The notes beneath the pieces are model-generated. The model was not told the DNA's origin. It did no database searches and saw only the letters and a list, made by a program, of their open reading frames with translations. Made by a program: the position numbers and the translations under genes. Positions 6,451 to 10,734 of a DNA stretch of 10,734 nt are shown piece after piece. Source of the DNA: Akkermansiaceae bacterium (GTDB lineage Bacteria > Verrucomicrobiota > Verrucomicrobiia > Verrucomicrobiales > Akkermansiaceae); NCBI GenBank assembly GCA_023301335.1, contig JALZVA010000173.1:1-10734 (forward strand), given 5' to 3'. How positions within the stretch are numbered: position 1 is the stretch's first letter; every line of letters begins with the position of its first letter.

Positions 6451-7467
6451 TGCATTGAACCCGCAGAATAGCTTTGATGTCTCGGAAGGGCGCTGGGGTA
6501 ATAACTGTTCCGAAAGAAGAAATGCATCACAGACTGTATGGAAATCTTGAGCTGATTGGACTCGACGAATTTGATACTCAAATTCTGCATCTAAACCTTG
6601 AGCAATATAAACGAGGTATTTTTTCATTTTATTCACATGCCTTCGTTCTTCGTAGCGTGTCCGCTCTTGTGCGATCGCTTCAAACAGCAGCCTGATGTAT
6701 CCATGCAGATCACGTCTTAAAATCTGCTTCACCTCTCGACCTTCACAGCTAGCTTTCAGTTGCTCAAAAATCCAAGGGCTACGGATCGCACCTCTCCCAA
6801 TCATTAGCCCTGCTGCACCAGTTTGCTCCAAGTAGGCACGTCCTGTTTCTACATCCACCACATTCCCATTTGCGATAACTGGGCAGTGCATGACTTCGAC
6901 TGCTTGTTTTATACGTTCTGGGTGAACTGGCGTTTGGTAGCGCTCTTTTACAGTTCTCCCATGAATCGCTAAGGCGTCAATTTCGAAGCTTTTAAAAATT
7001 TCTAACAGAGCATCAAACTCTTCTTCAGTCTCATAACCAATTCTCGTTTTGACGGTGAATCTCCCCTGCACGGAATCGCGTAAACGACCTAGAATAGCCT
7101 TAACCTTTTCTGGTTTTCTTAAAAGTCCACCACCGGCATCCTTTCTGCATACCACGGGGGCAGGGCATCCTAGATTGATGTCAATCCCTGCTACCGGATG
7201 CTCCATGAGTTGCTGGGCAGTTTTAACGAGCGACTCAACATCCTGCCCAATCATCTGGGCAAAGACAGGTTTCCCAGTCTGATTTTCTGTGATAGAGCGG
7301 AGGATATACTTATTGATTGGGCTATTCTCATAGACTCTAAAATACTCAGTCACATAGTAATCTGGCCCTCCGAAGGTTTCCATTACCCGCATAAATGGAA
7401 GATCGGTAACGTCTTGCATAGGAGCTAAAGCCAACGCAGGCCGATGATCTGGAAAGATTGTATCCAC
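6439..7467 (-). CDS. tRNA-dihydrouridine synthase (Dus family)
   Basis: A 342-residue FMN enzyme that reduces specific uridines in tRNA to dihydrouridine with NADPH. It begins with the barrel-opening motif LALAPMQDVTD (12-22). The active-site segment INLGCPAPVV carries the catalytic Cys101. FMN contacts expected for the family follow: VKTRIG (139-144, Lys140), IHGRT (168-172, His169), ANGNV (199-203) and IGRGA (223-227). A helical C-terminal domain starts near residue 240 and contains HVNKMKKYL, expected for tRNA binding. Length is usual. Which position is modified (DusA, B or C type) cannot be settled by eye. The start is GTG at 7467, just before the barrel motif, with no strong ribosome binding site and an in-frame stop a short way upstream. 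It overlaps the rhomboid gene tail to tail by 12 bp. Confidence 0.93.
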   Translation of the reverse strand: MDTIFPDHRPALALAPMQDVTDLPFMRVMETFGGPDYYVTEYFRVYENSPINKYILRSITENQTGKPVFAQMIGQDVESLVKTAQQLMEHPVAGIDINLGCPAPVVCRKDAGGGLLRKPEKVKAILGRLRDSVQGRFTVKTRIGYETEEEFDALLEIFKSFEIDALAIHGRTVKERYQTPVHPERIKQAVEVMHCPVIANGNVVDVETGRAYLEQTGAAGLMIGRGAIRSPWIFEQLKASCEGREVKQILRRDLHGYIRLLFEAIAQERTRYEERRHVNKMKKYLVYIAQGLDAEFEYQIRRVQSAQDFHTVCDAFLLSEQLLPQRPSETSKLFCGFNALLG

Positions 7468-7589
7468 AAGGCGTAGATGCCCTTTTTTAGTTTATTTTTC
7501 AAGCGTAACTTGTAGCGTTTAACCTTGAGTATCCTAAGCTTATATTCTATTTAAAGGATTCAATACAAACGCTTTTCCAGGTTCAAAAA
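7468..7589. promoter_or_regulatory. Divergent control region between Dus and sulfatase genes
   Basis: These 122 A/T-rich bases must hold promoters for both flanking genes. TTGAGT at 7525-7530 could be a -35 for the sulfatase, but no well-spaced -10 matches it closely. AGCGTTT (7514-7520) recurs inverted as AAACGCT (7567-7573), and a related AAGCGT occurs at 7501-7506. This could be an operator pair, though the match is only seven bases. Start sites cannot be fixed from the sequence. Confidence 0.35.
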
Positions 7590-9083
7590 ATGAAGATTCC
7601 CACCATTACAGCCATTCTACTCGCTCCTTTTCTCTCTTTAGTTAGCCATGGAAAAGCAAAAGCAAAGCAGCCTAATATCATCTTTATTCTCAGTGATGAC
7701 CAAGGCTATGGAGACCTTAGTGCGCATGGGCACCCTTTACTTAAAACACCCCATCTAGATCAGATGCGTAAAGATAGTGTGGCTTTTGATAATTTCTACG
7801 TTAGCCCTTCTTGCTCACCCACACGAGCAGCCCTTCTTACAGGGATGCATGAATTTAGAAATGGAGTGACCCATACGATTCAGCCACGTGAGCATCTACA
7901 TAAAGACGCAACACTCCTTCCTGGTATTCTCCATGATGCGGGCTATGCGACTGGTTTCATTGGTAAATGGCACCTCGGAAATAGTAAAGGCTACCGCCCA
8001 GAGACCAGAGGGTTCTCTTGGGCATCTACTAATAATGGAGGACCGCTGAAGCACTTTGATACTGGAGTGATTAGAAATGGAAAACGCTATGAGACCAAAG
8101 GCTTCAGAGAGGATAACTTTTTTGACGAAGCTTTTTTGTTTATCGAAGAAAGCCAGAAAGAAAAAAAACCATTCTTCTGCTACCTCGCTACTTACTCTCC
8201 TCACACCCCGTTAGATGCGCCGGAGGAATTCATCAAGCCTTTCAGGGGCAAGGTCACGGAAGAGCAGGCACTTTACTTAGCGATGATCGCTAATATTGAT
8301 TACAATATGGGCAGGTTATTTGAGTATTTGGAAAAGAACAACCTCGATGAAGATACGATCGTTGTTTATATGAATGACAATGGAGTCACAGTTGGGTTAG
8401 ATGTGTATAATGCGAACATGCGTGGGAGCAAATGCACGATTTGGCAAGGTGGCTCACGTGCCATGTCGTTTTGGAAATGGAAAGGAACGTGGGAACCTAA
8501 AGTGAGTGAAGAACTTACTGCCCACCTTGATGTGCTCCCGACACTTTGTCACTACGCCAAGGCACCAGTGCCTGAGAATGTTAAAGAAAAGTTAGAAGGT
8601 TACAGCCTTGTGCCTCTGTTAGAAGCGAAAGAGACAGAGCAATGGCCGAGTAATCGACTCCTCTTTCAGCATGTGGCACGCTGGCCAAGCGGTCTCGCAG
8701 AGTTTCATAAATATGCGATGGGAGGGGTGAGGCAGCACCATTACCTACTCCTTCAAAGCCGACCTTGTGATAATCCAGAGTGTAAAAAATGCTCTAGCCA
8801 ATGCACCACGCTGCGCAATGTGATCAAAGGGAATAAACATGCTACTTACACGCTCACAAATGCAGCCTATCATTGGGGAGTTAGTGAGAGTAATGGATGG
8901 GAACTTTACAACGTAAAGAATGATCCTGGATGTAAAACCAATATTGCTAAAGAGAAACCAGAATTAGTGGATCAGCTTTCCAAGGAATATGATAAGTGGT
9001 GGGACTCTGTGTTACCAGATATTCTAGAAAAAGGGGGGGATAAAGGAGAGCCGATTCTGCTAGGAGCGAACAGGAAGAAATAG
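7590..9083 (+). CDS. Exported Cys-type sulfatase (arylsulfatase-like, S1 family)
   Basis: A 497-residue hydrolase for sulfate esters, probably acting in the periplasm or outside on sulfated glycans. A signal peptide (1-25, cleavage after AKA) precedes the catalytic domain, which opens with PNIIFILSDDQGYGD (Asp36, Asp37 for calcium). The sulfatase signature CSPTRAALLTG has Cys75 as the residue to be converted to formylglycine, so a maturase must exist elsewhere. GKWHLG (125-130) supplies Lys126 and His128, SPHTP supplies His205, NDNG supplies Asp263 and Asn264, and RGSK supplies Lys281. The C-terminal subdomain carries four closely spaced cysteines (393, 398, 401, 405) before a conserved-looking NDPGCKTN segment. 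The ATG has only a weak AGG about 8 nt upstream. No other polysaccharide-degradation gene is adjacent. The natural substrate cannot be predicted. Confidence 0.93.
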   Translation: MKIPTITAILLAPFLSLVSHGKAKAKQPNIIFILSDDQGYGDLSAHGHPLLKTPHLDQMRKDSVAFDNFYVSPSCSPTRAALLTGMHEFRNGVTHTIQPREHLHKDATLLPGILHDAGYATGFIGKWHLGNSKGYRPETRGFSWASTNNGGPLKHFDTGVIRNGKRYETKGFREDNFFDEAFLFIEESQKEKKPFFCYLATYSPHTPLDAPEEFIKPFRGKVTEEQALYLAMIANIDYNMGRLFEYLEKNNLDEDTIVVYMNDNGVTVGLDVYNANMRGSKCTIWQGGSRAMSFWKWKGTWEPKVSEELTAHLDVLPTLCHYAKAPVPENVKEKLEGYSLVPLLEAKETEQWPSNRLLFQHVARWPSGLAEFHKYAMGGVRQHHYLLLQSRPCDNPECKKCSSQCTTLRNVIKGNKHATYTLTNAAYHWGVSESNGWELYNVKNDPGCKTNIAKEKPELVDQLSKEYDKWWDSVLPDILEKGGDKGEPILLGANRKK

Positions 9084-9100
9084 ATTACTAGACCTTTAGC

Positions 9101-10402
9101 CTAATTCGGCATCTCTGTTTTAACACGCGCTTTCAGTGAACCACAAATGTTATAGACACCGAAATAGGTTCTATTCAGATAGAGTGCGTGGGCGCTTCCT
9201 CGTGCCTGACTCAGTGATTTTATTTCCTTATCTGAGCGCATTTTTTCACTGAACAGGGCAAGTTCCTCGAAGTAGGACTCATCCCCAAAATCAAATTCTC
9301 CCTTAATGAAGGGACGTGAAAGTAGCTCTATTGATTCCGTGAAAAGGCTAGTCATAATCTCAGCTTCTCTAGGGGTGTCTTCTTCTAACAAGAGGTCAAA
9401 GCGATAGAGCATTTTAATGAACTTCTCTCTATTTTCAGGTTTTAAGATGTCAGGGTGGATGATCTGAAAGTAGTCCTTATAAAAATCCTCTGGAAGTGTT
9501 TTTACACAGCCAAAATCTAATACACACAGTTCATCCTCTCGGATGATGAAATTACCTGGGTGCGGATCTGCATGAAAGACATTGAGCGTGTGGATCTGAT
9601 GGTGATAAAAATCCCAAATAGCTTGGCCTATCCGATCACGCTTTACTTGATCTTGTTGGCGTGCGGCATAGGTATCTAGCTGCTCTCCTTCGAGCCAGCT
9701 CATAGTGAGAATACGTTCACTACTGAGGTCTTCACGATAACTCGGAAAATGAGTGAATGGGAGGTGCTTAGACTGGGAGATGAGCTTTTCAGAAACTTCT
9801 CGCTCGCGTAGATAATCAGTTTCTTCTAACAGACGGTCTTTAATTTCCCCAATGTAGGGTTCTAAGCCTTTCGCATCGATATTGAATAGTTTCATGGCGA
9901 GCGGTTTGACGATGGCCAGGTCAGAGTTTAAGCTTTGAGCGACACCTGGGTATTGGATTTTCACCGCGAACTGCTCCTCCCCAAGAGTGGCTTTGTGCAC
10001 CTGCCCGATAGAGGCTCCAGCCACAGCTGCTTCAGAAAAAGTGTCAAATATCTCTTTTGGCCCTTTCCCCATTTCTTGTTGAAAGGTTTTTACCACCAGT
10101 GGGTAAGAGAGCGGGGGAGCTTGGTACTGTGCTTGGGAAAACTCATCTGAATACTGAGCAGGGATAAGGTTCCTATCCATGCTTAGCATTTGAGCAAGCT
10201 TTAGAGGAGCTCCTTTAAGTTTACTAAACGTTTTATAACTTTCCTTTGCCGTTGCCTCGTGGAATGCGGTTTTATCCTCATTTCCAGTAATAGCCTTCTT
10301 TACGACAAATTTTGCGTAGCTCACCCCAATTTTTGCCCCTGATCCCACGAGGCTAGCCGCGCGGGTGACCTTATGCTTAGGGATAGATGTTTGCTCTTTC
10401 AT
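9101..10402 (-). CDS. ABC1/ADCK (UbiB/AarF/COQ8-type) atypical kinase-like protein
   Basis: A 433-residue protein-kinase-like ATPase of the family that supports isoprenoid-quinone or lipid functions (COQ8/ADCK3, UbiB). Motifs in order: the family signature KxGQ appears as KLAQ (68-71) within GAPLKLAQMLSMD. The Ala-rich nucleotide loop reads AGASIGQVH (128-136). The ATP lysine is Lys148 in FAVKIQYPGVAQS, very like human ADCK3. Next come the catalytic loop HADPHPGN (277-284, Asp279, Asn284) and LDFG (295-298). No C-terminal transmembrane pair of the E. coli UbiB kind is visible. Its ATG shares a base with the stop of the upstream regulator (TAATG), so the two are translationally coupled and share one leftward transcript. 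The client pathway is unknown; a role in quinone or membrane-lipid metabolism is inferred from the family alone. Confidence 0.9.
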   Translation of the reverse strand: MKEQTSIPKHKVTRAASLVGSGAKIGVSYAKFVVKKAITGNEDKTAFHEATAKESYKTFSKLKGAPLKLAQMLSMDRNLIPAQYSDEFSQAQYQAPPLSYPLVVKTFQQEMGKGPKEIFDTFSEAAVAGASIGQVHKATLGEEQFAVKIQYPGVAQSLNSDLAIVKPLAMKLFNIDAKGLEPYIGEIKDRLLEETDYLREREVSEKLISQSKHLPFTHFPSYREDLSSERILTMSWLEGEQLDTYAARQQDQVKRDRIGQAIWDFYHHQIHTLNVFHADPHPGNFIIREDELCVLDFGCVKTLPEDFYKDYFQIIHPDILKPENREKFIKMLYRFDLLLEEDTPREAEIMTSLFTESIELLSRPFIKGEFDFGDESYFEELALFSEKMRSDKEIKSLSQARGSAHALYLNRTYFGVYNICGSLKARVKTEMPN

Positions 10403-10734
10403 TAGGATTGCCCAAAAGGAGTTTTACGCACCATGAAACGTGCGACGTCTAGAAGCGAATCTAACAAACCACTGCCTAAGCCGTCGAACACCACCTTGGT
10501 GGATTTTTCAATAAAGGCATCTGTGTCTTGGAATTTTTCGGAGCTATCGTCCTTATAGAAAACTATGGCTGCTTTAAATTGCTCAAAAATCCCCTTAGAA
10601 TAATGAGTATTTAGCATTTTTCGATCAACGATACAGCCTTCCTCCATGCCTTGAGTGATGAGTTGGTCAATATGAATAGTAAAGGTGGAGCGCATCTTGC
10701 TGAGTTCTTTTAGAGCTCGAATCCCACAACTTGG
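10402..10734 (-). CDS. Probable TetR-family regulator, C-terminal 110 residues, 5' end outside window
   Basis: The frame is open to the right edge, so the visible ATG at 10695 is an internal Met and the true start lies beyond 10734. The visible 110 residues are mostly helical, with no transmembrane segment. The layout (QLITQGMEEG, then a helix with FEQFKAAIVFY, then DTDAFIEKSTKVVFDGL) resembles the ligand-binding half of TetR-type repressors, whose final helices form the dimer interface. The DNA-binding helix-turn-helix would be upstream and is not seen, so the family is only inferred. Pairing of such a regulator with an ABC1 kinase, as here with a one-base overlap, suggests it controls its own two-gene operon. 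The alternative is an unrelated helical protein of unknown function. Confidence 0.55.
   Translation of the reverse strand, partial: PSCGIRALKELSKMRSTFTIHIDQLITQGMEEGCIVDRKMLNTHYSKGIFEQFKAAIVFYKDDSSEKFQDTDAFIEKSTKVVFDGLGSGLLDSLLDVARFMVRKTPFGQS

Noticed and set aside
7896..8204. Leftward 102-codon frame inside the sulfatase gene
   Set aside because: It is fully antisense to the conserved catalytic region of the sulfatase and has no recognisable features.
1..10734. Defence island, toxin-antitoxin, CRISPR, integrase or transposase content
   Set aside because: No matching protein motifs, repeat-spacer pattern or terminal inverted repeats were found; the genes are mainly metabolic or envelope functions.

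Overview
The window looks like a stretch of chromosome from a Gram-negative bacterium with moderate G+C. A secreted Cys-type sulfatase, a phosphate-selective-porin-like signal/N-terminus, a TPM-domain pair with a C-terminal anchor, and a long (type B-like) SdhB together fit Verrucomicrobiota, or more broadly the PVC/Bacteroidota sphere. This placement is inferred from protein flavour, not from a marker gene. No mobile element, CRISPR array, tRNA or rRNA was recognised. Most of the window is housekeeping metabolism.

Layout. 1-182 (-): the 5' end of an outer-membrane porin-like gene running off the left edge. 183-640: a T-rich divergent intergenic region with an 11-bp direct repeat ahead of metX. 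641-3410 (+): a tight three-gene operon (metX, zinc-ribbon/TPM protein, exported membrane-anchored TPM-associated protein) joined by 4-bp and 1-bp overlaps, with a weak terminator at its end. 3431-4528 (-): a convergent GT4 glycosyltransferase. 4529-4711: a divergent promoter region. 4712-5473 (+): sdhB standing alone, followed by a good intrinsic terminator at 5495-5527. 5539-6450 (+): a rhomboid protease, whose tail overlaps by 12 bp the 3' end of a convergent tRNA-dihydrouridine synthase, 6439-7467 (-). 7468-7589: a divergent promoter region. 7590-9083 (+): an exported sulfatase. 9101-10402 (-): an ABC1/ADCK-type atypical kinase, translationally coupled to the end of a probable TetR-family regulator that runs off the right edge.

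How the genes work together. Two groups look like functional units: the metX-TPM-TPM-like operon, and the regulator plus ABC1 kinase pair. The remaining genes appear to be independent single-gene units on alternating strands: sulfatase (sulfated substrates in the envelope), GT4 (glycolipid or glycan mannosyl-type transfer), sdhB (respiratory succinate oxidation or fumarate reduction), rhomboid (intramembrane proteolysis) and Dus (tRNA modification).

No clear-cut new system was found. The points most worth checking are the sdhB gene separated from sdhC/sdhA, with a perfect -10 box only 4 nt before its ATG; the KxAQ variant of the ABC1 signature motif together with the coupled regulator; the uncharacterised zinc-ribbon/TPM plus anchored partner gene pair behind metX; and the cysteine cluster in the sulfatase.
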